64,000 bases of DNA. It comes from Streptomyces sp. HUAS 15-9 (GTDB lineage Bacteria; Actinomycetota; Actinomycetes; Streptomycetales; Streptomycetaceae). The stretch covers positions 372,001 through 436,000 of the forward strand of contig NZ_CP106798.1 in NCBI RefSeq assembly GCF_025642155.1. The letters run 5' to 3'. Positions 8,962 through 16,833 of this stretch are shown in pieces (position 1 is the stretch's first letter; each line of letters begins with the position of its first letter). A model generated the notes under the pieces. That model was not told where the DNA came from and did no database searches. It was given only the letters and a program-made list of their open reading frames with translations. The translations under genes and the position numbers were made by a program.

Positions 8962-9014
8962 ACGGCTGCGTTACTCCTTGGAGGATGAGGGCAGGACGGC
9001 GTGCCGCCCGGGGT

Positions 9015-9848
9015 CTACTTCGCCGCGCCGGCGGTGAGTCCGGCGACGATACGGCGCTGGAAGAGCAGCACCATGACCACCAGGGGGACGGTGACCAGGA
9101 CCCCCGCTGCCATCTGGCTGCCGAACGGGGTCTCGAACTGGGTGGCGCCGGAGAACTTGGAGATGGAGACGGGGGCCGTCTGCATGGCGGGCTTGTTCGT
9201 CATCGACAGGGCGATGAGGAACTCGTTCCAGGCGGCGATGAAGGTGATGATCGCCGTGGTGAAGATGCCCGGTGCGGCCAGCGGAATGATGATCTTGCGG
9301 AAGGCCTGGCCCCTGGTACAGCCGTCGATCATGGCGGCGTGCTCCAGCTCGTCCGGCATCTGCCGGAAGAACGTGGTCAGGTTCCACACCGCCAGCGGGA
9401 GCGCGAACGACATGCTCGGCACGATCATGGCCTGGTAGGTGTTGATCCAGCCGATGTCCGTGAACAGCTTCAGCAGCGGGACCACGATCGACACCACCGG
9501 GAACATCGAGGTGGCGATGATCAGCGTGAGGATCAGCCGCTTGAAGCGGAACTCCAGCCGAGCCATCGCATAGGCGGTGAACGTGGCCAGCAGCAGCGCC
9601 AGTGCGGTGGTGATGCCGGCGACGATCAGGCTGTTGAGCAGCGCTCGTGTGAACCCCTGGGACGGGTCGAACACCGCCCGGTAGTTCTCGAGCGACGGCC
9701 GGGAGGGAAGCAGCGAGGTGTCGAAGATGTCCGAGGTGCGCCGCAGGCTGGAGACCAGCATCCAGTAGAACGGGGCCAGGCAGTAGGCCACCACCGCGGC
9801 AACACCCACGTACAGCAGCCGGCTTCGCCATTTCGCCGTGATGGTCAT
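9015..9848 (-). CDS. Sugar ABC transporter permease (MalG type)
   Basis: The product has 277 residues and six membrane helices. It carries the inner-membrane permease loop EHAAMIDGCTRGQAFRKIII (EAA motif), where the ATPase docks. GGAGG lies 7 bases before ATG 9848, and the start overlaps the stop of the other permease (ATGA). It is the second of the CUT1-type permease pair for alpha-glucosides. No ATPase gene is present, as usual for Streptomyces CUT1 importers, which share the MsiK-type multitask ATPase encoded elsewhere. Confidence 0.92.
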   Translation of the reverse strand: MTITAKWRSRLLYVGVAAVVAYCLAPFYWMLVSSLRRTSDIFDTSLLPSRPSLENYRAVFDPSQGFTRALLNSLIVAGITTALALLLATFTAYAMARLEFRFKRLILTLIIATSMFPVVSIVVPLLKLFTDIGWINTYQAMIVPSMSFALPLAVWNLTTFFRQMPDELEHAAMIDGCTRGQAFRKIIIPLAAPGIFTTAIITFIAAWNEFLIALSMTNKPAMQTAPVSISKFSGATQFETPFGSQMAAGVLVTVPLVVMVLLFQRRIVAGLTAGAAK

Positions 9849-10912
9849 GCCGTCACCTCCGCGCGGCGCGGCGCCGTGATACGCAGCCGCCTGTTCCTGC
9901 CTTCGCTGCCGCGTGCGGCGCCGCCACCTACGAGGTCGGCGCCGAGGAGCCGGACGAAGGCGAGCGCGATGAGAAAGACGTAGAGGAAGAGGAGTACCGC
10001 ATAGGCGGAGGCCGGACCGAAGCGGACGTTGGAGGCCTCGTTCTGCGCGAGCATGGACAGGGTTTCCACCGAGTTCTTCTGTGCGCCGACGAGGATGTAC
10101 GGCAGGTCGAACATCCGCAGCGCGTCCAGGCACCGGAACAGCACCGCCACCAGCAGCGCGGGCTTCACCAGGGGCAGGGTGATGTGCCAGAACCGGCGCA
10201 GGGCGCTTGCCCCGTCGATCCTGGCCGCCTCGTAGACCTCCTCGGGAATCACCTGGAGACCGGCCAGGACCAGCAGTCCGATGAAGGGGGCGGTCTTCCA
10301 CACCTCGGCGATGATCACCGCGACCTTGGCGTGGAAGCCTTCGGTGGTCCACAGGATCTGGCGGCCGACGACGGCGTTGGCGATGCCGTTGCTGTTGAAG
10401 ATCCAGCGCCACAGCAGGGCCGAGATGGCCGTGGGGACCGCCCAGGGCACGAGGATGCCGGCCCGTACCAGAGCCCGGCCCCGGAACGCCTTGTGCATGA
10501 TCAGGGCCATGGCCACGCCGATCACCGTCTCCAGCCCCACCGTGACGACGCTGAAGAAGGTGGTGTTCCAGAAGGCGTTCCAGAACCGGTCCCCGGCCGC
10601 GCCGAAGACCTCGGTGTAGTTCTTCAGCCCGACGAACGGCTCGCTGGTGCGGATGAAGCCGGTCTTCGGGTCCAGCCCCTTGGTCCCGTACAGCGACTCC
10701 TTCAGCGCCATCACCGTCGGATAGAGCACGACGATCGACAGCACCAGGAGCGTCGGGGACACCAGCAGTGCCGCCATCCGCCCCGAGCCCGCGGTCGCCC
10801 TGGTCCGCGTGCGCCGACGGCTCGTCGGCCTGGAGGACTGTCCTGAAGGACGGTCGGCCGCCCTGCCGGGCTCGTCCTCGGCGGTATCGGGCGGGGTCTT
10901 CGTGTCGGCCAT
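9845..10912 (-). CDS. Sugar ABC transporter permease (MalF type)
   Basis: The product has 355 residues. A hydrophilic, basic N-terminus of about 45 residues (rich in Arg, Thr and Pro) precedes six helices. The EAA loop reads EEVYEAARIDGASALRRFWH. GAGGAG stands 7 bases before ATG 10912, and the solute-binding protein ends 11 bp upstream, so the two genes share a transcript. It is a CUT1 family importer subunit working with the MalG-type partner whose start it overlaps. Confidence 0.92.
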   Translation of the reverse strand: MADTKTPPDTAEDEPGRAADRPSGQSSRPTSRRRTRTRATAGSGRMAALLVSPTLLVLSIVVLYPTVMALKESLYGTKGLDPKTGFIRTSEPFVGLKNYTEVFGAAGDRFWNAFWNTTFFSVVTVGLETVIGVAMALIMHKAFRGRALVRAGILVPWAVPTAISALLWRWIFNSNGIANAVVGRQILWTTEGFHAKVAVIIAEVWKTAPFIGLLVLAGLQVIPEEVYEAARIDGASALRRFWHITLPLVKPALLVAVLFRCLDALRMFDLPYILVGAQKNSVETLSMLAQNEASNVRFGPASAYAVLLFLYVFLIALAFVRLLGADLVGGGAARGSEGRNRRLRITAPRRAEVTA

Positions 10913-10923
10913 GGCCCCGCTCC

Positions 10924-12222
10924 TCACTGCGCCGTGGACTTCTGCAGGTCGTTCTGCAGGTCCTTCAGCGCCTGCGCACTGCTCTTGTTGCCCGTCAGAG
11001 CGGCGTAGGTCTCCTGCTGGATCGCCGATGTCACATCGCCGTACTGCACCACCCGCGGACGCGGCACGGCCCGCAGGATGGACTCCTTCAGGACGGGCAG
11101 GTACGGGTACTGCTTGACCAGCGACGGGTCGTCGTACAGGTCCGTGTACGGCGGGGCGAGGGAGGCGTCCTTGAGGAACGTGCTCGCGCTGTCCTTGCTG
11201 CTGAAGAACTTCATGAAGTCCAGGGCCGTGGCCTTGTTCTTGGCGAAGGACGACAGGGCCAGGTTGTGCCCGCCCAGGCTGGAGGAGCCGGGTCCGTTCA
11301 GGCCGGGCAGGGGTGCGACCGCGAACTTGCCCGCCACCTCGGCCTTCTGGGCCAGGGAGTACATGTACGGCCAGTTGCGCAGGAATATCAGCTTCCCGGA
11401 CTGGAACGCCTGACGGCCGTCCTCCTCCTGGTAGGTGATGGCCTCCTTGGGGATCGTGCCGTCCTTGACGGAGCCGGCGAGGAAGTCCAGGCCCTTCTTC
11501 GCCTCGGGGGTGTCGACGTTCGGCTTGCCGTTCGCGTCGGTGACGACTCCGCCGGCGGAGTTCACGGCCTCGGCGAAGTTCACCGTCAGGCCCTCGTACT
11601 TCTGGAACTGGCCGGCGTAGCAGGACATGTCCTTGGCCTCGGGCAGCTTCTTCACCTTGGCGCAGTCGGCCGTCATCTCCGACCACGTGGCCGGAGGCTT
11701 GCCGACTCCGGCCTTCTTCAGCAGATCGGTGCGGTAGTACAGGACTCCGCCGTCCGAACTCGCCGGTGCCGCATACAGGTTGCCGCGGTACTTCGCCGTC
11801 TCCACCACCGGCTTCAGCATGTTCCGCAGCGGGAACTGCTTCTCGGGCAGGCGGTCGATCCACTGGTGGGCGGCGAACTCCGACGTCCACACGACGTCGA
11901 GGGAGAGCACCGTGTAGGCGTCGGACTTCGTCTCCGCGTTCTGGATCATCTGCTGGCGCTGTGAGTCCGCGTCCGTCGGCAGCTGGATGAAGGTGACCTT
12001 CTCCTTCGGGTGCAGCTCGTTCCAGCGGGCGATGACCTTCGGAACGACGCCGGAGGTGTCCTTGCCGGCCACATACGTGATGGGGCCACGGCCCTGGAAC
12101 GACGGGCTCCCGGCCTGCTCCCCGGAGCCACTGCCCCCGGACGAACCGCAGGCGCTGAGGAGCAGTCCGGCGGTGGCGAGCGTTGCCGAACACTGAAGGG
12201 CTCTGGTGGTCCTGGTCTTCAC
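10924..12222 (-). CDS. Sugar ABC transporter solute-binding lipoprotein
   Basis: The product has 432 residues. A lipoprotein signal peptide ends in the lipobox LLSAC (acylated Cys about residue 25) followed by a Gly/Ser linker. The rest is a family 1 (MalE-like) binding protein, with ASSDGGVLYYRTDLLKKAG and the late GGHNLALSSFAKNKATALDF segment typical of CUT1 binders. It captures the sugar outside the membrane and is the first gene of the operon. A TGACAGTGCTGTCA palindrome lies 38 bp upstream of the ATG, where a LacI repressor could block transcription. Maltose, isomaltose and trehalose are all possible substrates. Confidence 0.92.
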   Translation of the reverse strand: MKTRTTRALQCSATLATAGLLLSACGSSGGSGSGEQAGSPSFQGRGPITYVAGKDTSGVVPKVIARWNELHPKEKVTFIQLPTDADSQRQQMIQNAETKSDAYTVLSLDVVWTSEFAAHQWIDRLPEKQFPLRNMLKPVVETAKYRGNLYAAPASSDGGVLYYRTDLLKKAGVGKPPATWSEMTADCAKVKKLPEAKDMSCYAGQFQKYEGLTVNFAEAVNSAGGVVTDANGKPNVDTPEAKKGLDFLAGSVKDGTIPKEAITYQEEDGRQAFQSGKLIFLRNWPYMYSLAQKAEVAGKFAVAPLPGLNGPGSSSLGGHNLALSSFAKNKATALDFMKFFSSKDSASTFLKDASLAPPYTDLYDDPSLVKQYPYLPVLKESILRAVPRPRVVQYGDVTSAIQQETYAALTGNKSSAQALKDLQNDLQKSTAQ

Positions 12223-12259
12223 TGTCTTTCTCCTGGTCGTGCGAAACCGAAGCAGCGGC

Positions 12260-12273
12260 TGACAGTGCTGTCA
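12260..12273. promoter_or_regulatory. LacI-type operator upstream of sugar ABC operon
   Basis: TGACAGTGCTGTCA is a near-perfect 14-bp palindrome 38 bp before the binding-protein ATG. It differs from the operator at 12482 by one central base, so one protein should bind both. The adjacent LacI-family gene is the obvious candidate. Confidence 0.75.
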
Positions 12274-12480
12274 CGACGTTTCGGGAATGAAAAGTACTGG
12301 TCAATGAGCCAGTGGATGGCCACCCGGAAACGGGATCGATCCCGCCGAGACAACGCTTGCACGCTAGGAGTGCACCTACGGGAAGTCAATGCGTAACTTG
12401 CCGGTAGCACAGACGGATTTAGATGAGCAGCACACCTTAATAAGTTACTAAACCAGGGCAAAAGGAACGAATTAAACCCC

Positions 12481-12496
12481 GTGACAGCGCTGTCAC
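12481..12496. promoter_or_regulatory. LacI-type operator in the regulator's own promoter
   Basis: GTGACAGCGCTGTCAC is a perfect 16-bp palindrome, 42 bp before the regulator's ATG and just upstream of its inferred -35. The core TGACAGCGCTGTCA repeats the operator in front of the transporter operon, which suggests autoregulation and possibly looping between the two sites. Confidence 0.75.
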
Positions 12497-12538
12497 AAGA
12501 CACTGAACAGACAAGCGGATCTGTGCTAACTTCCGCTC

Positions 12539-13606
12539 ATGTCATCCGCTCAACGGCTCCCCACGATGGCCGACGTCGCCGAACGGGCAGGGGTTTCCCC
12601 ATCCACCGTCTCGCGCACTCTGCGCGGTCTGCCCACCGTCTCGCCGGAGGTCCGCGCCCGGGTCGAAGAGGCCGCCCGCGAGCTGAACTTCGCGGTCTCA
12701 CGACAGGCGGCGAGTCTGGTCACGGGCAGGACCGGGGTCGTGGCGGCGCTCGTGCCCACGCTCAACTCGTGGTTCATGGGGTCGGCGTTGTCCACACTGG
12801 GCCCGCTGCTGCGTGCGGCCGGCATGGAGCTGTCCGTCTATGTGATACCCGACATGACCGAGCGCACCGCGTTCTTCGAGCGCCTCCCGGCCCGGCGGAA
12901 CGCCGACGCGCTGGTGGTGTTCGGGTTCGACCTCACCGAAGAGGAGACCTTGCGGCTGGACGACCTCGGCATGCCGGTCATCTACGTCAGCCAGCACGCC
13001 GAAGGCCGCCCGAGCGTGTACGTCGACGACGTGGCCGGAGCCTGCAAAGCCACCCGGCACCTGCTCAACCTCGGGCACCACAGGATCGCCTTCGCGCCGA
13101 CCGTGGGCGCCAGCGGCTTCTGCTTCAGCTCACGCGAACGGCTGCTCGGCTACCAGCAGGCGCTCACCGAGGCGGGCATCCCGCTGGACGACGACCTGGT
13201 GGTCACCATGTCGTTCGAGGACAAGCGGGGCATCACGGAGGGGGTCGGCAAGCTGCTGAGCCTGCGGGAGCCGCCCACCGCGATCTTCGCCGAGATGGAC
13301 GAACTGGCCATCGCCGTCATCCACTTCCTGCGCCAAACCCGGATCCAGGTGCCCGAGCGGATCTCCGTCATAGGTTTTGACGACCACCAGATAGCACAGT
13401 GGACCGGCCTGTCCACGGTCGCCCAGTCCCCCTCGGAGATGGGCCGCCTGGCCGGCGAACTGGCCCTGAAGCTGATCCATGAATCCGACGCGGACCACAA
13501 GCAACACATCGTCCTCCCCACGCACTTGATCCCCCGGGCCACCACAGCCCCGCCCCCCGCCTACCGGAACGAGCGCGCCAGCGCTTCCGAAGGTCGGCAC
13601 GTCTGA
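12539..13606 (+). CDS. LacI family transcriptional regulator
   Basis: The product has 355 residues. The N-terminal HTH reads TMADVAERAGVSPSTVSRTL with the hinge helix about residues 50-60. A periplasmic-binding-like effector domain follows, with the late ERISVIGFDDHQIAQW segment typical of GalR/LacI repressors. It is divergent from the alpha-glucoside importer and glucosidase, so it most likely represses them in the absence of an alpha-glucoside. No ribosome-binding site precedes ATG 12539. Instead TAACTT lies exactly six bases upstream, as in leaderless Streptomyces transcripts. ATG at 12566 is the other start to consider. Confidence 0.92.
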   Translation: MSSAQRLPTMADVAERAGVSPSTVSRTLRGLPTVSPEVRARVEEAARELNFAVSRQAASLVTGRTGVVAALVPTLNSWFMGSALSTLGPLLRAAGMELSVYVIPDMTERTAFFERLPARRNADALVVFGFDLTEEETLRLDDLGMPVIYVSQHAEGRPSVYVDDVAGACKATRHLLNLGHHRIAFAPTVGASGFCFSSRERLLGYQQALTEAGIPLDDDLVVTMSFEDKRGITEGVGKLLSLREPPTAIFAEMDELAIAVIHFLRQTRIQVPERISVIGFDDHQIAQWTGLSTVAQSPSEMGRLAGELALKLIHESDADHKQHIVLPTHLIPRATTAPPPAYRNERASASEGRHV

Positions 13607-13691
13607 GGGCCAGTCACAGGCAACGGGTAACCCCTTCGCCCTCAAGGGCCGTCGGCGCTGGTGCGTGCCAGGATGCGGTTACGCTTCCGGC

Positions 13692-14660
13692 GTGACTGGG
13701 GCAGAGGCGAACCGCCGACGGCTGCTGGGAGCAGCATGCTCCACGGCCGCAGCCGCCGCGCTGGCCGGCTGCTCCCAGTACTCGGAACCGGTACGGCGGC
13801 TGCGGTTCGCGACGGGCCCGGAGGGCGGGCCGTACAACGCCTTCGGGAGGGCCTTGACGACGGCGGTCGCTCGGCGCACGGGCCGGCTGCGGATCGGTCC
13901 GGTGAGTACGGCGGCGAGCGTGGACAACCTGCGCATGCTGGACGACGGCTCGGCCGAGCTCGCGCTCGCCATGGCGGACAGTGCGCAGGATGCCGTACGG
14001 GGCCTGCCACCCTTCTCCCGCCCGGCCGCGGTCACTGCGCTTGCGCGGGTCTACGTGAACTACACGCACCTGGTGGTGCCGGCGAACGGGCCCGTGCGGA
14101 CCGTTCAGGATCTCGCCGGAAGGCCGGTCGCCGTCGGTGCTCCGGGCTCGGGGGCGCAGGTGGTGGCACGGCGGCTGTTGCGGGTGGCCGGACTGACCGG
14201 ACGCAGGTCGGTACGGGAGCGGGAGCTCGGGCTCGCGGAGTCGGTGGCATCGCTGCGCGCGGGCTCGGTGGACGCGCTGATCTGGTCCGGTGGCGTGCCC
14301 ACGCCCGCGCTATCGGTCCTGGCACGCCAACTGCCGCTGCGGTTCCCGCCGTTGGACGGGCAGGTGAGCGAACTGCGCGAGCGGTACGGACCTGTCTACA
14401 CGGCGGTGACGCTTCCGGCAGGGTCCTACGGACTGGAGGAGCCGGTGGGCACCATCGGGGTCGGCAACTACCTCATGGCGCGGGCCAAGGTGCCGCAGCG
14501 TGCGGCGCGGGAGGTGCTGCAGGTGGTGTTCGACGAGTGGCGGGTTCTGTTGCGGGAGGTGACGGCGGGAGCGCGGCTGGAGCCCCGGTTCGCCATCTCC
14601 ACCGGTGAGGTGCCCCTGCATCCGGGTGCGGTCGCCTACTACCGCTCGGTGTACGGCTGA
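13692..14660 (+). CDS. TAXI family solute-binding lipoprotein (orphan, no TRAP permease nearby)
   Basis: From GTG 13692 the product has 322 residues. The N-terminus NRRRLLGAACSTAAAAALAG followed by Cys combines a twin-arginine motif with a lipobox (LAGC), so it is probably an exported lipoprotein. The mature part matches TAXI proteins (RFATGPEGGPYNAFGRAL, then AGRPVAVGAPGSGAQVVARR). TAXI proteins normally feed a TRAP membrane subunit, but none is encoded in this window. The gene is convergent with, and 4 bp from, a sensor kinase. A ligand-sensing role with that kinase is an inference. GTG 13665 would extend the protein by nine residues. Confidence 0.85.
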   Translation: MTGAEANRRRLLGAACSTAAAAALAGCSQYSEPVRRLRFATGPEGGPYNAFGRALTTAVARRTGRLRIGPVSTAASVDNLRMLDDGSAELALAMADSAQDAVRGLPPFSRPAAVTALARVYVNYTHLVVPANGPVRTVQDLAGRPVAVGAPGSGAQVVARRLLRVAGLTGRRSVRERELGLAESVASLRAGSVDALIWSGGVPTPALSVLARQLPLRFPPLDGQVSELRERYGPVYTAVTLPAGSYGLEEPVGTIGVGNYLMARAKVPQRAAREVLQVVFDEWRVLLREVTAGARLEPRFAISTGEVPLHPGAVAYYRSVYG

Positions 14661-14664
14661 CCGG

Positions 14665-16041
14665 TCAGCTGGACGGAAGCGTCAGTTCCAGGACCAGGCC
14701 GTGCGGGAGGTTGCGGGCCGCTGTGAGCCGGCCGCCGCTGAGCTGGGCGATCTCGTCGGCGATGGCCAGGCCCAGACCGCTGCCGGGGACGTTCTGGTGC
14801 TCGGGGGCGCGGGCAAACCGCCGTAGCAGCAGGGGCAGTTGCTCCTCGTCGGTGCCCGGGCCGTCGTCGCAGACGCGTACGGTCACCTCGTCGTCCCGCG
14901 GTACGGCCCGCACCTCCACATGGCCGCAGGGGGGTATGAACTTGGTGGCGTTGTCGAGGACGGCGTCCAGGAACCTGCCCACCGCATCGGGCAGCGCCCG
15001 TGCGGTCAGGCCGTCCGGGAGCGCGGTGACGGTCAGTTCCAGCCCGGCGTCGCGGAAGACCGGCCCCCAGGCCGCAACCCGGTCCCGTACCGCCCGGGAG
15101 ACGTCCTGGTCGACCGGTTGCGCCGCGCCCGACTCCACCCGTGCCAGGGCGAGCAGGCCGTCGAGCAGTTCCTCGAGGCGTTCCGCCTCCTCCAGTGCTC
15201 GGGCGTGCTCGTCCCTGCCGGGGCCGGGGTGCAGGTGCGGCTCGACGTTCTCCAGCCGGAGCACCAAGGTGGCCAGGGGATTGCGCAGTTGATGCGAGGC
15301 GTCGGCGACGAAGTCGCGCTGACGGCCGACGGAGTCGGCCACGGCCTCCGCCATGACGTTGAAGTGCTTGCGCAGCCGACGCAGTTCCGGCGGGCCGCTC
15401 TCGGTGACCACCCGCGTCTGGAGACTCCCGGCGGCCAGGCCCTCCACGGCCCGGTCCAGGTCGCGGACCGGCCGCATCAGCCACCGGGCGATGGCCACCG
15501 CGGCCAGTGCCGCGGCCGAGAAGGCGGCCAGTGCCCCGGCGGCGATGAGGGACCAGCGGACAGACACGTCCCGGCGGGCGGCGTCGGTGGGCGCCGCCAC
15601 GAGCACCGCGCCGCTGACGCGCTCGTCCTGGCCGACCGGCTCGGCGAGGATCACCGTGTCGGGCCCCCAGGGCCGCACGGTGGGCAGTTGTTCGGTGGAG
15701 CGGCCGGTCAGCGCACGGCGCAGGGCCTCCCCCGCTGTGGAAGTGGCGGAGACGGTGGGGGCCGTCCCGGCCCGTGCGACCGTACGCCCTGTCGTGTCGA
15801 CCACGACCACCGAGGCGCCGTACAACTCCGCGTAGCGGCTGATCTCGGCGGACAGCTCGGTACGGTCGGCCCGTGTGCGCACCCGGTCGGCCAGATCGGC
15901 GAACCGCACCGCCTCGGAGCGTCTTTGGAGCAGCAGTCGTTCGGTGCGTCCGCTCGCGTAGGAATCGGCCAACGGCAGGGACAGCAGCAGCATCGCCGCT
16001 CCCATGAGCACCATCAGGACGATCATCAGTCGGCGTCTCAT
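14665..16041 (-). CDS. Sensor histidine kinase, HAMP type
   Basis: The product has 458 residues. A first transmembrane helix lies at about 5-25, an extracytoplasmic sensor of about 150 residues follows, then a second helix around 170-190 and a HAMP linker (RWLMRPVRDLDRAVEGLAAG). The HisKA box FVADASHQLRNPLATLVLRL carries the phospho-accepting His. The ATPase domain shows N (LDNATKF), G1 (DDGPGT) and G2 (GSGLGLAIA) boxes. Its ATG overlaps the stop of the response regulator (ATGA), so the pair is one operon. The stimulus is unknown; the neighbouring TAXI lipoprotein and carboxylate transporter suggest an organic acid. Confidence 0.93.
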   Translation of the reverse strand: MRRRLMIVLMVLMGAAMLLLSLPLADSYASGRTERLLLQRRSEAVRFADLADRVRTRADRTELSAEISRYAELYGASVVVVDTTGRTVARAGTAPTVSATSTAGEALRRALTGRSTEQLPTVRPWGPDTVILAEPVGQDERVSGAVLVAAPTDAARRDVSVRWSLIAAGALAAFSAAALAAVAIARWLMRPVRDLDRAVEGLAAGSLQTRVVTESGPPELRRLRKHFNVMAEAVADSVGRQRDFVADASHQLRNPLATLVLRLENVEPHLHPGPGRDEHARALEEAERLEELLDGLLALARVESGAAQPVDQDVSRAVRDRVAAWGPVFRDAGLELTVTALPDGLTARALPDAVGRFLDAVLDNATKFIPPCGHVEVRAVPRDDEVTVRVCDDGPGTDEEQLPLLLRRFARAPEHQNVPGSGLGLAIADEIAQLSGGRLTAARNLPHGLVLELTLPSS

Positions 16042-16754
16042 CCGCCGGCGTGGCCTTCGCCGTGCCCTGCCCCGTCGGCCGAGGGAGAGCCGAGCTGGTA
16101 GCCGAAGCCGCGGACGGTGCGCACCAGAGCGGCCCGGCCGGTCTTGGCTCGGATGCCGGCCACGTGCACATCCAGCGAACGGGATGTAGCGAGGAAGGCG
16201 TCGCCCCAGATGCGGTCCAGGATCTCCTCCCGGGAGTGGACCTGGTCCGGCCGCTCGGCGAGGAAGGCGAGGACGTCGAACTCGCGGCGAGTGAGCCGCA
16301 CGAGCGCGCCGGCCACGGTGACGGTGCGGCCCGCGAGGTCGATCTCCACGTCGCCCGCGCGGACGCAGGACGCGGCGCCGCCGTCCGGGCGTCCGGGCGG
16401 CGACGCGGTCCTGCGGCGCACGCTGTCGATCCGGGCCATCAACTCGGCCATGCGGAACGGCTTGACCACGTAGTCGTCGGCTCCGGCGCGTAGCCCCTGG
16501 ACGATGTCCCGCTCCTCGCAGCGGGCCGTGACGACGATCAGCGGGGCGTCGCAGACGGTGCGCAGGCGCCGCAGCAGCTCCAGTCCGTCCAGGTCGGGAA
16601 GGCCCAGGTCGAGAAGGACGAACTGCGCCTCGCGGACATGCCGCAGGGCGTCCAGGGCCCGGCCGACCCGGCGGACGCTGTGTCCGCGCTGGGCGAGGGC
16701 CGTGACGAGCGCCTGGGCCATACGGTCGTCGTCCTCGATGAGCAGGGCGTGCAT
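16038..16754 (-). CDS. OmpR-family response regulator
   Basis: The product has 238 residues. The receiver domain starts MHALLIEDDDRMAQ, with the phospho-acceptor Asp in FVLLDLGLPDLDG and the conserved Lys in DDYVVKPFRMAEL. The winged-helix domain ends RTVRGFGYQL. OmpR/PhoB-type regulators bind direct repeats of 11-bp period as dimers. Such a repeat (CTAACAT twice, 18319-18336) lies upstream of the transporter gene 80 bp upstream of this one, a likely target. ATG 16754 is the first codon of the conserved domain. Confidence 0.94.
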   Translation of the reverse strand: MHALLIEDDDRMAQALVTALAQRGHSVRRVGRALDALRHVREAQFVLLDLGLPDLDGLELLRRLRTVCDAPLIVVTARCEERDIVQGLRAGADDYVVKPFRMAELMARIDSVRRRTASPPGRPDGGAASCVRAGDVEIDLAGRTVTVAGALVRLTRREFDVLAFLAERPDQVHSREEILDRIWGDAFLATSRSLDVHVAGIRAKTGRAALVRTVRGFGYQLGSPSADGAGHGEGHAGG

Positions 16755-16833
16755 GGGGAGTCCTTGGGGAGCGGTGACCTGGACAACCTGGACCGCAGCT
16801 TACGGAAACGGCCGGCCCAGGTCACCGGCGCGA

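Larger units (their letters stand above)
12223..12538. other. Divergent control region, sugar operon / LacI
   Basis: 316 bp without a gene. It contains the two TGACAG(T/C)GCTGTCA operators 222 bp apart and a 14-bp perfect palindrome CGGGATCGATCCCG (12331-12344). There is also an AT-richer stretch (about 12395-12480) and a likely leaderless promoter for the LacI gene: TAACTT at 12527-12532, six bases before ATG 12539, with CTGAAC at 12503-12508 as a possible -35. Confidence 0.6.
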
